Shown one piece after another: positions 35,625 to 44,094 of a stretch of 64,000 nt of DNA. The stretch spans positions 5,703,501-5,767,500 of the forward strand of contig NZ_CP048810.1 in NCBI RefSeq assembly GCF_013347965.1. The letters are read 5' to 3'. This stretch comes from Pseudomonas bijieensis (GTDB lineage: Bacteria; Pseudomonadota; Gammaproteobacteria; Pseudomonadales; Pseudomonadaceae). A model generated the notes under the pieces. It saw only the letters and a program-made list of their open reading frames with translations. It was not told the DNA's origin and searched no databases. Each line of letters opens with the position of its first letter. The stretch's first letter is position 1. The position numbers and the translations under genes are program-made.

Positions 35625-36683
35625 ATGACCATTCCCTCTTTTTCCACCGACAGCCCGTCTGCCTTCCCTTCATCCCGGCAGGAACAGGGCAAGTATCGCA
35701 ACCACGCCTTCACTCCTCGGGAAGGCTTTGGTACCACCCTACGCATCATCTGGAACATGATCTTCCACAAGCCGCGCACCACCCGGCCTGCGGGCGCCAT
35801 CGAGGTTCAACCGTTGACGCGCGCCGCGCTGTTGGCCGCGCCTAACAACAGCGTCTGGCGCCTCGGCCATTCCACTGTTCTGCTCAAGCTGCGGGACAAA
35901 TTCTGGCTGACTGACCCGGTTTTTTCCGAACGCGCCTCGCCCGTGCAATGGGTCGGCCCCAAGCGTTTTCATCAGCCGCCCATCAGCCTTGAAGAGCTGC
36001 CGCCGATCGAAGCAGTGATCCTTTCCCATGATCATTACGACCACCTCGATCATCAGGCCATCCTCAAGCTGGCGACCAAGACTCGCCACTTCCTGACGCC
36101 TCTTGGCGTGGGTGACACCCTGATCAAATGGGGCATCGACGCCGACAAGGTGCAGCAGTTGGACTGGTGGCAAGGTACCGAGGTGGACGGTATCGAGTTC
36201 ATCGCTACGCCGTCCCAGCACTTTTCCGGACGCGGCCTGTTCGATAGCAACAGCACCTTGTGGGCCTCGTGGGTGATGATCGACGGCGCCAGCCGAATTT
36301 TCTTCAGCGGCGATACCGGCTATTTCGACGGTTTCAAACGCATCGGCGCGCAATACGGGCCCTTTGACCTGACGCTGATGGAAACCGGCGCCTACAACGT
36401 CGATTGGCCCCATGTGCACATGCAACCGGAGCAGACACTGCAGGCTCATATCGATCTCAAGGGCCGTTGGTTGCTGCCGATCCACAACGGCACGTTCGAC
36501 CTGGCGATGCATGCCTGGTACGAACCCTTCGACCGCATCCTGGCCCTGGCCTGGGAGCGCAACGTCTGCATCACCACGCCGCAAATGGGCGAGGCATTCA
36601 CCCTGACGCAGCCGCAACGTGGCCGGGCCTGGTGGCTGGACGTGGAGCCCTCGGCGTATCAGGACCAGGCAGGCATCGCGTAG
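35625..36683 (+). CDS. MBL-fold metallo-hydrolase, RomA/NAPE-PLD-like
   Basis: A 352-aa beta-lactamase-fold hydrolase. Metal ligands are in AVILSHDHYDHLDHQA (HxHxDH) and further in FFSGDTGYFDGF, with MQPEQTLQAHIDLKG and LPIHNGTFDLAMH near the end, as in the UlaG/NAPE-PLD-like group acting on phosphodiester or lipid substrates. The ATG at 35625 follows GGAG. The earlier in-frame TTG lies within the operator and is unlikely. It is under likely control of the divergent TetR protein; the substrate is unknown. Confidence 0.85.
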   Translation: MTIPSFSTDSPSAFPSSRQEQGKYRNHAFTPREGFGTTLRIIWNMIFHKPRTTRPAGAIEVQPLTRAALLAAPNNSVWRLGHSTVLLKLRDKFWLTDPVFSERASPVQWVGPKRFHQPPISLEELPPIEAVILSHDHYDHLDHQAILKLATKTRHFLTPLGVGDTLIKWGIDADKVQQLDWWQGTEVDGIEFIATPSQHFSGRGLFDSNSTLWASWVMIDGASRIFFSGDTGYFDGFKRIGAQYGPFDLTLMETGAYNVDWPHVHMQPEQTLQAHIDLKGRWLLPIHNGTFDLAMHAWYEPFDRILALAWERNVCITTPQMGEAFTLTQPQRGRAWWLDVEPSAYQDQAGIA

Positions 36684-36700
36684 CGCACGCGGAGCCTGCG

Positions 36701-37018
36701 CTATTCAATCATTGCGTAATCGGGTCGCCCCATGGGATCCGGCGTCGCGCCCTTGATATTCATGCCGCGACCCGGTGCGAAGCCGGGGAAGAACACCAGG
36801 CCCTCGGCTTCCAGGCGAAACGCCAGGGCCAGGCGAGTCACATCGAGCAACTCGCCGCCGGCCTCGAAGCGGCGGATGGCCTGGACCGAGACACCGGATT
36901 GGCGGGACAGCTCCTCGACACTCCAGCCCAGCATAGCTCGGGCCTGTGCACTGTGGGCGGGGGTGAATTGATAGACAGCGATGCGTTCCAGAGTGGTTTT
37001 GATTGCGAGAGAGGCCAT
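36701..37018 (-). CDS. Helix-turn-helix (XRE-like) regulator, 105 aa
   Basis: A small DNA-binding protein. The XRE-type motif is about residues 27-55: ARAMLGWSVEELSRQSGVSV then QAIRRFEAG. The C-terminus is Gly/Pro/Met rich (FAPGRGMNIKGATPDPMG) without recognised domain. The start at 37018 is supported by GGAG at an 8-nt spacing. A near-perfect LexA-type box lies 33 nt upstream, so DNA damage may induce it. No toxin gene is adjacent, so it does not look like a toxin-antitoxin pair. Confidence 0.75.
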   Translation of the reverse strand: MASLAIKTTLERIAVYQFTPAHSAQARAMLGWSVEELSRQSGVSVQAIRRFEAGGELLDVTRLALAFRLEAEGLVFFPGFAPGRGMNIKGATPDPMGRPDYAMIE

Positions 37019-37049
37019 GGGAGTTCTCCAAAGCTGTGGATTCAAAAAT

Positions 37050-37067
37050 ACTGTGTTTTTGTACAGT
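37050..37067. promoter_or_regulatory. LexA (SOS) box candidate
   Basis: CTGTGTTTTTGTACAG (37051-37066) fits CTGT-N8-ACAG exactly, and the flanks extend it to ACTGT...ACAGTT, one base short of the E. coli consensus. It lies 33 bp upstream of the HTH gene start. It could instead be that protein's own operator. Confidence 0.55.
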
Positions 37068-37088
37068 TGTTTTGAACCCGGATCAATC

Positions 37089-37877
37089 TCATTTTTTTGA
37101 TCGGTGACCAGTGGTCTTTTCTAACCAGGCACTCGGGGCGTGGCCCAGGACCCGACGGAACATGGTGGAGAACGCAGCGGGGCTGTCGTAGCCCAGATCA
37201 AGGGCTATTCGCGTCACTGCATCACCTTCGGCCAGGCGGGCCAACGCCGCCATGACACACGCTTGCTGCCGCCACTGGCTGAAACTCAGCGTGGTTTGCC
37301 GGCTGAACAGACGATTGAACGACCGTAGGCTGATATGCAATTGCGCCGCCCATTCCACGGGCGAGACATGGGCATCGGGATGCTTGAGGAACGCTTGGCA
37401 CAGGCCGAGCAGGCGTGAATCCTTGGGCAGTGGAAGGTGCAGCGGCAGATGTGCGCTGCGCAGCAGTTCGTGCAGCAACAGATTGATCAGCGCACCGTCC
37501 CGCCCAGCCTCGTCGTAATCAGGCGCAAGCTCCACGGCTTCCAACAGCAGCTGGCGCATCAGGGGCGACACATTGATGACCTGGCAGCGGGCATCCATGG
37601 CCGTCACCGCCGCCGGCTCGATGTACAGACTGCGGGTGCTGACGCCCAGCATCAGCACTTCATGGGCCACCCCTGGCGGAATCCACACCGCTCGTTGCGG
37701 CGGCACCACCCAATTGCCGTCCTCGGTGCTGACCTGCATCACGCCAGTGGCGCCATACAGTAACTGCGCCCGGCGATGGTGGTGCAGCGGCAATAAATGT
37801 CCGTGGGGATAATCGGTGCCGATGGCGACGACAGCCCTGGGTGTCGCATCCAATAAATCGATCGAGGTGTTGCGCAT
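37089..37877 (-). CDS. AraC-family transcriptional regulator
   Basis: A 262-aa regulator with an N-terminal cupin sensor (HGHLLPLHHHRRAQLLYGATG; PPGVAHEVLMLG) and a C-terminal double helix-turn-helix (AQLHISLRSFNRLFSRQTTL then VTRIALDLGYDSPAAFSTMFRRVLG). The His cluster HLLPLHHHR suggests a metal or small ligand site. The start at 37877 (MRNTSIDLLD) is preferred on family alignment; an ATG at 37913 is possible and neither has a clear ribosome binding site. The neighbouring TSUP gene is divergent and may be the target. Confidence 0.8.
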   Translation of the reverse strand: MRNTSIDLLDATPRAVVAIGTDYPHGHLLPLHHHRRAQLLYGATGVMQVSTEDGNWVVPPQRAVWIPPGVAHEVLMLGVSTRSLYIEPAAVTAMDARCQVINVSPLMRQLLLEAVELAPDYDEAGRDGALINLLLHELLRSAHLPLHLPLPKDSRLLGLCQAFLKHPDAHVSPVEWAAQLHISLRSFNRLFSRQTTLSFSQWRQQACVMAALARLAEGDAVTRIALDLGYDSPAAFSTMFRRVLGHAPSAWLEKTTGHRSKK

Positions 37878-37989
37878 CGATGAGCCATTCGTGATTGGCG
37901 TAAATGCGAACATTATTGGCTGGTTTGCTACAGCAGGCCAGGCTTCGCTTACCTATCGTGGGCGCCTCCCTTTTCATGGATTCGCCTCG

Positions 37990-38802
37990 ATGTTCTATGT
38001 ATTGCTCGCGTGCTTCGGTTGCCTGAGTGGCGTGACGGCGGTGCTGTTCGGTTTCGGTGGTGGCTTCGTCGTGGTGCCCTTGATGTATCGCATGCTTACA
38101 GCTAGCCACGGTGTTGACGACCCCATCGGCCAATCGGCGATGCACATTGCTGTGGCCACCTCCACCTGCGTGATGGTGGTCAACGGGCTGATCGCCACCG
38201 CAAAGCATCACCGCGCCGGTAACCTCCTTCGCCGCTACCTTTGGCCGTTGGCCGGCTATATCGGCCTGGGCGCAGTCGTTGGAGCCGTGGCAGCGATTTG
38301 GGCGAGCGGCGAAGTGATTCGCTATGGTTTCATCGTTTATCTGGGAATCACGATTCTGGACTGCCTGTTCAGACGCGGTTTTCTTACACACTCTGACGCT
38401 GTAGCCCCACGTCCATTGGGCAGGGCAGAAGTATGGGGAGGTGGAGTCGTCATCGGCGCCATTGCTACGTTTTTGGGCGTAGGAGGTAGCGTCATGACTG
38501 TGCCGTTGCTGCGTCGTCGTGGGCTGAGTATGTCCCAGGCAACATCTATGGCGAACCCATTGAGTTTGCCGGTCGCGGTGGTCGGAACGCTGACTTACAT
38601 GGCCATGGCGGGGATTACCAGGGATTTGGGGCCCTGGTTTGTCGGGTATCTGGATTTGCAGGCGTTCGCGGTTTTGACGATAGGATCGTTAGTGGGGATT
38701 CGCTTTGCTACACCTTGGATCGGGCGCATACCGGACCGACTTCACGCTTGGGTCTATCTCGGGTTGCTAGTGGTCGTGATGCTGGGCATATCGGTGCAGT
38801 AA
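37990..38802 (+). CDS. TSUP (TauE/SafE) family permease
   Basis: A 270-aa membrane protein with about 8 helices. Family features are the glycine-rich repeats FGFGGGFVVVPLMYRML in the first half and FLGVGGSVMTVPLLRRRGLS in the second, reflecting the internal duplication, and AMHIAVATSTCVMVVNG. TSUP proteins export or import organosulfur compounds or sulfite. The start at 37990 is the first Met in a plausible position; the open frame extends into the divergent AraC gene. It may be regulated by that AraC protein. Confidence 0.82.
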   Translation: MFYVLLACFGCLSGVTAVLFGFGGGFVVVPLMYRMLTASHGVDDPIGQSAMHIAVATSTCVMVVNGLIATAKHHRAGNLLRRYLWPLAGYIGLGAVVGAVAAIWASGEVIRYGFIVYLGITILDCLFRRGFLTHSDAVAPRPLGRAEVWGGGVVIGAIATFLGVGGSVMTVPLLRRRGLSMSQATSMANPLSLPVAVVGTLTYMAMAGITRDLGPWFVGYLDLQAFAVLTIGSLVGIRFATPWIGRIPDRLHAWVYLGLLVVVMLGISVQ

Positions 38803-38928
38803 CTCGCTACGCGGCGTTGTTTGAAATCCCATGATAAGGAGTGAAATATCGATTCCGGAGTTCAGATTCGCCATACTCCGCGCCACTCTTTTCCCAAGCG
38901 AGCACTCGCTTCTTTCCAGGAAGATTCC

Positions 38929-40122
38929 ATGTTCAAAGGACTGTTACTCCTCGCATCCAGCGCCACGTGCCTGCTCGCGCTCTGTTCGACAGCCAGTGCC
39001 GAAGGAAGCAGCCGCGTCTTTACCGGAACCTTGGGCAAGATGCCGATTGTGCTGGGACTCAACACCGCTCAAGAGGACGAAGTCATCGGTCGCTATTTCT
39101 ATGAGAAATACCATCGTGACTTGGGGTTGAGCGGTTCGCTGCAAGAAAAGACCCTGACGCTGGTCGAGGGCGGTACCCGTTACGACGACGGCCAATCGCT
39201 GCCAACTCTGACGCTGCAAAAAACGGCCAACGGCTGGCAGGGTGAATGGAAAAGTCTCAAGGGCAAAGTTCTGCCCGTGCAGTTGACCGAAGCCAGGCTC
39301 CCGGCACCTGGGGCCGATCTTCCCCCCGTTATCGCCGAGCTGCAAAAAAGTGACCCTTATGAGTATCTCCGTCTGCAAGGTTTGAAACTCAAACCGGGCA
39401 AGAAAGAATCTTTCATGGGCCATGACTTGCAATGGTGGACGGAGCCACAATCCGGTATTTCCATGTTCAGCGTCGAGTCCGGCTACTCGAAAGATGAGCT
39501 GCAGCGGGTCAATCGGCAATTGTTGGGGCGCCTCTGGACCGAAGTCATCAGCTACTACGGTTGTTTGTTGCAGGGGGCCGATAATGCCGAGTTCGACCAA
39601 GGCGTCGCGCCCAAATACCTATCGCCCGATGTGATCAGCCTGAACATTTCCACCAGCTATTACTGCGGCGGCGTCCACCCGGATTTTGGCAATTCGCCGC
39701 TCACGCTCGACGCGCACACCGGCCACACTCTGTCGCTGGAAGACGTGCTCTGGGTTGGCACAGACAAGCCACCGCTGCACGCCGGCCACGACGACGCGGG
39801 TGATGCCCCTTTGACCGATGAAGAGAGCAGGGCGCGATACACTTACCAACGCGAAGTATTCGCGCCATGGCTGATCAGGCAATTCACCACGCTGTACCCC
39901 GACGAGATGCTGAAACCAACGGATGAGGACAGCTGCGACTACACCGATGAGGGCGTCTGGGGCTATTCCAATTGGTACTTCACCGAAAAAGGTTTGTACC
40001 TGGGACCGTTCTTCGCCCGCGCGCAACGCGTCTGTGATGACCCTGGCTGGTCGGTGCTGCCGTATGCTGTCGTAAAGCAACACCCCGGTGCGGTCAAACT
40101 TCAATTGCCCCAGGACGAGTGA
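38929..40122 (+). CDS. Exported protein of unknown function (RsiV-like C-terminus)
   Basis: A 397-aa protein with a signal peptide (MFKGLLLLASSATCLLALCS, cleaved near ASA). The C-terminal half contains SYYCGGVHPDFGNSPLTLDA and TGHTLSLEDVLW, resembling the DUF3298/RsiV lysozyme-binding fold seen in exported bacterial proteins. Cys residues occur in pairs that could form disulfides. Its stop directly abuts the stop of the convergent next gene. Function unknown; resemblance to DUF3298 is by eye. Confidence 0.7.
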   Translation: MFKGLLLLASSATCLLALCSTASAEGSSRVFTGTLGKMPIVLGLNTAQEDEVIGRYFYEKYHRDLGLSGSLQEKTLTLVEGGTRYDDGQSLPTLTLQKTANGWQGEWKSLKGKVLPVQLTEARLPAPGADLPPVIAELQKSDPYEYLRLQGLKLKPGKKESFMGHDLQWWTEPQSGISMFSVESGYSKDELQRVNRQLLGRLWTEVISYYGCLLQGADNAEFDQGVAPKYLSPDVISLNISTSYYCGGVHPDFGNSPLTLDAHTGHTLSLEDVLWVGTDKPPLHAGHDDAGDAPLTDEESRARYTYQREVFAPWLIRQFTTLYPDEMLKPTDEDSCDYTDEGVWGYSNWYFTEKGLYLGPFFARAQRVCDDPGWSVLPYAVVKQHPGAVKLQLPQDE

Positions 40123-41112
40123 CTAGCCCTCAGTCAACCCCGGCGCTTCCCGAACAATGAAGTGATCCAGGTTCTCGATGTTGGCGCTGAACACCCCGAA
40201 TGTCTGTTCGGGGTTTTTCTTGCTTGGCACTTGTTTCAACTCCGGCGTCACGCCATAAAAGAAGCAATACAACGGCGCATTACTGTCGACAGCATGCTTG
40301 ATCTCTTCCAGAAACGCTTTGCGCTTGCGGTAGTTGTCGATCAGCTTCTTGCTCAGGTAAACGTTGACCGAGTAAGGCTTCTTCTTCGCCTCGTCCGGTT
40401 GCTTGAACCAGACCTTGGCTTCGAAGTCGATGCGAAAGCTCTGGGTGTAATCCTTGATCTCCTTGATCTTGCCCCAGTAAATCAATCCCTTGTTGTCCAG
40501 CAGGTAATCGATCTTCTTGAAGAACGAGGCATAGGGCGCCGTGTGCTCGCCAATCTTCAGCGGCATGCGCTTGAGCAGGTCCTTGTTATCGAAGTTCGAG
40601 ACGAAACACTCCACTGGATGGGCGAAGACGCTGGTCTTGTCGGGTGTCGAATCATGGGCGGAACGAGTGTCATCACCGTGGGACGATAGATTGGGCGACG
40701 TAGGCTGATTCGCTTCGACGTCCTTCAACTGATTGAGCGGTTTACGCACGTACTGACGCCGAGTCAGCAACAGCTCCGACGGAAAATGTTCCTCACGGTC
40801 GTCATCCGATTCCGCTTCGCCACTCTCCGCACCCAACCCCGGCGTTTTCGGACTGACATAAGGGCAGCCCTCGATATGCTGGGTCGTTGGCTGATTCTTG
40901 AAATGCGGCGTGCGGATGTAATTGACGTTCTTGGCGTTGAATGTCGTTAGCCGATTGTCCTCATCAAACGCCGCCCGGCAGGCATCGTTGGGGCACTGAA
41001 AGCGCTCCTTGGCTGAATCGAAGGCCATGGTCTCGTCGAAATTCAGATCCCGAACGTCATAGATCGAAAGCTTGGCATCGAGGCTGAGGCAGTAGGCGGT
41101 GTCGAATTTCAT
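40123..41112 (-). CDS. Orphan protein with N-terminal zinc-ribbon-like region
   Basis: A 329-aa protein I do not recognise. Residues 39-85 hold a Cys/His cluster, FQCPNDACRAAF (Cys40, Cys45), then PHFKN with His70 and HIEGCPY with His79/Cys83, like the N-terminal ribbon of CoiA-type proteins. An acidic linker (95-170) follows, then a basic globular part with many Lys and aromatic residues (KEIKDYTQSFRIDFEAKVWF). The start at 41112 lacks a strong ribosome binding site. It is isolated between an exported protein and nrdB. A nucleic-acid-related role is possible but unproven. Confidence 0.6.
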   Translation of the reverse strand: MKFDTAYCLSLDAKLSIYDVRDLNFDETMAFDSAKERFQCPNDACRAAFDEDNRLTTFNAKNVNYIRTPHFKNQPTTQHIEGCPYVSPKTPGLGAESGEAESDDDREEHFPSELLLTRRQYVRKPLNQLKDVEANQPTSPNLSSHGDDTRSAHDSTPDKTSVFAHPVECFVSNFDNKDLLKRMPLKIGEHTAPYASFFKKIDYLLDNKGLIYWGKIKEIKDYTQSFRIDFEAKVWFKQPDEAKKKPYSVNVYLSKKLIDNYRKRKAFLEEIKHAVDSNAPLYCFFYGVTPELKQVPSKKNPEQTFGVFSANIENLDHFIVREAPGLTEG

Positions 41113-41195
41113 CGGGGCTCGGGTCCGTGAGAGGAAGTGTATTAATACCGAAGGGCGCGGCGGGCTGCACCCCTTGTTTGAATCCACCACAAACC

Positions 41196-41290
41196 CTGTG
41201 GGAGCGAGCCTGCTCGCGATTCCCAATGACACAACACAACCATCAGCCTGGCCCCGACTGGTGGCGAGGGAGCTTGCTCCCGCTGGGCCC
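41196..41290. repeat. Hybrid REPIN with two different arms
   Basis: The left arm is the common TGTGGGAGCGAGCCTGCTCG, while the right arm TGGCGAGGGAGCTTGCTCCC belongs to the other REP class. It lies in the 302-nt gap upstream of the zinc-ribbon gene and downstream of the nrdB terminator. Confidence 0.8.
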
Positions 41291-41334
41291 TGAGATAACC
41301 CACAAGTCACCCATATCGAATAATCTCGACCCAA

Positions 41335-41366
41335 TAAAAAGCCCCGATCGGATCGGGGCTTTTATT
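41335..41366 (-). terminator. Terminator after nrdB
   Basis: GCCCCGATC (41341-41349) / GATCGGGGC (41351-41359), effectively a stem with a three-base loop, T-rich on the minus strand (GCTTTTTATT) and also on the plus strand. Confidence 0.88.
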
Positions 41367-41414
41367 TACGTTTCGACGCAGGTAACCATCGTCAAATCGT
41401 TATGAGCTCAGGTA

Positions 41415-42662
41415 TCAATCCCAGCTCAAAGCCCCACCCGTCTGATACTCAATCACCCGAGTCTCAAAGAAGTTCTTCTCTTTCTTCAAGTCCATGATCT
41501 CGCTCATCCAAGGGAACGGGTTAGTCGTCCCTGGGTACTCTTCCTTCAGACCAATCTGCGACAGGCGACGGTTAGCGATGAACTTCAGATAGTCTTCCAT
41601 CATCGCCGCGTTCATGCCCAGCACGCCGCGAGGCATGGTGTCACGGGCGTATTCGATCTCCAGCTGGGTCCCTTGCAGGATCATCTGGGTCGCTTCTTCC
41701 TTCATCTCGGCATCCCACAGGTGTGGGTTTTCGATTTTGATCTGGTTGATCACGTCGATGCCGAAGTTCAGGTGCATGGATTCGTCGCGCAGGATGTATT
41801 GGAACTGCTCGGCGACGCCGGTCATCTTGTTGCGGCGGCCCATGGAGAGGATCTGGGTGAAGCCGCAGTAGAAGAAGATGCCTTCCAGGACGCAGTAGTA
41901 GGCGATCAGGTTGCGCAGCAGTTCTTTGTCGGTTTCCGGGGTGCCGGTTTCGAACTTCGGATCGGAGATCGAACGGGTGTATTTCAGGCCCCAGGCGGCT
42001 TTTTTCGCGACCGATGGGATCTCGTGGTACATGTTGAAGATTTCGCCTTCATCCATGGCCAGCGATTCGATGCAGTACTGGTAGGCGTGGGTGTGGATCG
42101 CCTCTTCGAAAGCCTGGCGCAGGATGTACTGGCGGCATTCGGGGTTGGTGATCAGGCGGTACACGGCCAGGACCAGGTTGTTGGCAACCAGGGAGTCGGC
42201 GGTGGAGAAGAAGCCCAGGTTGCGCATCACGATGCGGCGCTCGTCGTCGGTCAGGCCTTCCGGGTTTTTCCAGAGGGCGATGTCGGCGGTCATGTTGACT
42301 TCTTGCGGCATCCAGTGGTTTGCGCAGCCGTCCAGGTACTTCTGCCAGGCCCAGTCGTATTTGAACGGCACGAGCTGGTTGAGGTCGGCGCGGCAGTTGA
42401 TCATGCGTTTTTCATCGACGGCGACACGGGCGGAGGCGCCTTCGAGTTCGGCGAGGCCTTCGGCGACGTCGAGTTTGTCGAGGGCGGCCTTGGCGCGAAT
42501 GATCGCGGCCGAGTCGCTGGCCGTCACGGCCCGGGCTTCGAGGGCGGCGGCACCGCCGGCACTGTCGAGGCGGTCCATGTTGGCTTCAGAAGCGTGGCCG
42601 GCGTTGGCGCCTTTGACAGCGACTTCGCCGTCTTCTTTGTCGAATTCGTCCCAGCTCAGCAT
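41415..42662 (-). CDS. nrdB: Class Ia ribonucleotide reductase beta subunit
   Basis: A 415-aa NrdB that carries the di-iron tyrosyl radical cofactor for dNTP synthesis. Iron ligands and radical region are recognisable in order: [53 protein letters not shown] and [13 protein letters not shown]. The C-terminus [18 protein letters not shown] is the tail that docks on NrdA. About 75 N-terminal residues (rich in Ala, Glu, Asp) precede the catalytic domain. The start [14 protein letters not shown] at 42662 gives the length of the P. aeruginosa protein. nrdA is not adjacent. The upstream leader is long and has an NrdR-like box. Confidence 0.95.
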   Translation of the reverse strand: MLSWDEFDKEDGEVAVKGANAGHASEANMDRLDSAGGAAALEARAVTASDSAAIIRAKAALDKLDVAEGLAELEGASARVAVDEKRMINCRADLNQLVPFKYDWAWQKYLDGCANHWMPQEVNMTADIALWKNPEGLTDDERRIVMRNLGFFSTADSLVANNLVLAVYRLITNPECRQYILRQAFEEAIHTHAYQYCIESLAMDEGEIFNMYHEIPSVAKKAAWGLKYTRSISDPKFETGTPETDKELLRNLIAYYCVLEGIFFYCGFTQILSMGRRNKMTGVAEQFQYILRDESMHLNFGIDVINQIKIENPHLWDAEMKEEATQMILQGTQLEIEYARDTMPRGVLGMNAAMMEDYLKFIANRRLSQIGLKEEYPGTTNPFPWMSEIMDLKKEKNFFETRVIEYQTGGALSWD

Positions 42663-43152
42663 GACGTGTCGTCTCCTGCGTGAGGGCCAGATGCCCGATG
42701 AAGGCCTACTGGCCGCGGTGGATCTTGAAAAATCGTTTGTTGCGGCAGCTGACGCAGGCAATAAACAGAAAAATGTACGGGTCATTCTGAAGCGGCGGTG
42801 AACGCAAGGAGGTGAATTGGTCCTGGCGTGGGCTTCAGGCTGGCTTGATTCCCTGTAAGGGAATATTGCAGGCCCGTTTGAGGCGGCATTATAAGGACTT
42901 TTTTGCCTACGTGCTGCGGCGAAATGGCTCACAGAAGGGACTGCGAAGGGCATACCCGCTTGGGAGCGAGTGTTTACAAGGCTTTGGCCGCCGAAGATTT
43001 TTTTTGCATGGATCGGATGGCGGTTTTTTTTGATCAAAAAACGAGCGTTTTTTGCGGTTTTACACTACATGTTGTGTTTGTGGAGGGTTTTCGGCGGTTG
43101 CAGACACAACCAGGCTCGATCGAAATCGGGCCATGGAAAATGCCAGTAATGA
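42663..43152. other. Long leader and control region upstream of nrdB
   Basis: 490 nt without a supported gene. It contains runs of T/A at 43003-43033 and an NrdR-like box at 43062-43077. If transcription begins near that box, the nrdB mRNA has a leader of roughly 400 nt. The short plus-strand frame starting at 42812 is not supported. Confidence 0.6.
43062..43077 (-). promoter_or_regulatory. NrdR-box-like palindrome
   Basis: ACACTACATGTTGTGT matches 14 of 16 positions of the NrdR consensus acaCwAtATaTwGtgt. It is the only good copy; a second box at the usual spacing is not evident. NrdR represses ribonucleotide reductase genes when dATP is high. Confidence 0.65.
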
Positions 43153-43368
43153 TCAATCGGTATGGGCGGAACCGGTGTGATCGCTGCCATCTGAGGCGAC
43201 AGTGGTTGGTGTCGTGGTGGTGTAGTCGTCAGTCGCGATGATGGCGGAATCCGCCACGTCGTACCGACTGATCGCGGCGGCTGAACCGGTGCGATCGAAC
43301 CCGTCGGCAGCGAAGGTGTTGGTGGCCAGTACGGATAGGGTCAAGGCGAGGATCAGTGGGGCTTTCAT
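43153..43368 (-). CDS. Secreted 71-aa protein with duplicated DGxDxTGSA motif
   Basis: Signal peptide (MKAPLILALTLSVLATNTFA) then a polar mature part of about 50 residues. The sequence DGFDRTGSA (22-30) recurs as DGSDHTGSA (60-68) with a Thr-rich spacer. No Cys. AGGAG eight bases upstream of the ATG at 43368 supports the start. Similar short exported peptides with such motifs exist in pseudomonads, but the function is unknown. Confidence 0.7.
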   Translation of the reverse strand: MKAPLILALTLSVLATNTFAADGFDRTGSAAAISRYDVADSAIIATDDYTTTTPTTVASDGSDHTGSAHTD

Positions 43369-43399
43369 GGTGGTTGCTCCTGATTCGTTCAAAGATTGA

Positions 43400-43663
43400 T
43401 CAGCCGTTGGAGCAACCGTTGCCCATGACGCTGTAGCGCAGGATGTGGCGCTGGCCCTTGGAGTCGTCGTATTCCATTTTCGCCGGGACCACTTCGCAGA
43501 CATTGGGGATTTCGCTCATGGAGATGACTTTGGCGATGTCCAGGTGGGTGGAGTAGGTGTACTCCTCAATGGCCGGTTTTTGCTGTGCGACGTCGGTCGG
43601 GGCCTCGTCTGCCATCGCGGTGGCGCAAAGGCTGCCGAGGACCAGAACCCATAAAGCTTTCAT
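43400..43663 (-). CDS. DUF2790 family exported protein
   Basis: An 87-aa protein with a signal peptide (MKALWVLVLGSLCATAMA) and a DUF2790 core: EEYTYSTHLDIAKVISMSEI, then CEVVPAKMEYDDSKGQRHIL and YSVMGNGCSNG. Two Cys in the mature part may form a disulfide. A good AAAGGTG ribosome binding site precedes the ATG. DUF2790 proteins are common in Pseudomonas and some respond to metals; the role is not established. The 71-aa gene lies 31 nt downstream on the same strand. Confidence 0.82.
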   Translation of the reverse strand: MKALWVLVLGSLCATAMADEAPTDVAQQKPAIEEYTYSTHLDIAKVISMSEIPNVCEVVPAKMEYDDSKGQRHILRYSVMGNGCSNG

Positions 43664-44094
43664 CTAATTCACCTTTCTTGAGGTCGAGTGGGGGCACGCA
43701 ACCTTTTTGGGGTTGCGTGTGGAGCAAGTTTTGGAAGTTGGATTAACGGCCTTCGTGGGGGCTGTGTTGCGTTAATCGTGTTTGCCGGTTGGCGAGATGG
43801 ATTTTAGGGGGAAGGGGTGATCGCAAAAAGACCGGGTTTTGATAAACACTGTTGGTTGATCTGGTAATAATCGCTGCAGGTGGCGGGTGTTGTCTGTTGC
43901 ATCTATGTTGGATTTGCCGCCGCCATCGCGAGCAGGCTCGCTCCCACACAGGAAAACCCCCGCAGGCAGAGCCTTGCACGTTAGTACCGACATTTTGTAG
44001 GGACTTGTTACTACCATCGTCGAATGGTTCTATAGGCCCGCCCCGGGCTACAACGGGACCATACAAAAACAACTATGTCTCCGAGGTAAGAAAG
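43664..44094. other. Intergenic gap upstream of acsA with a single REP
   Basis: 431 nt between divergent genes. A single REP copy (CGCCATCGCGAGCAGGCTCG) is at 43921-43953. The stretch just before acsA should hold its promoter; no element was convincing. No small gene seen. Confidence 0.6.

Noticed and set aside
36701..37018. HTH gene as an antitoxin
   Set aside because: No adjacent toxin-like gene on either side; neighbours are an MBL hydrolase and an AraC regulator.
42812..43033. 73-aa frame after AAGGAG in the nrdB leader
   Set aside because: AAGGAG touches the GTG with no spacer, the composition is Arg/Phe/Gly shadow-like, and it runs against the nrdB leader.
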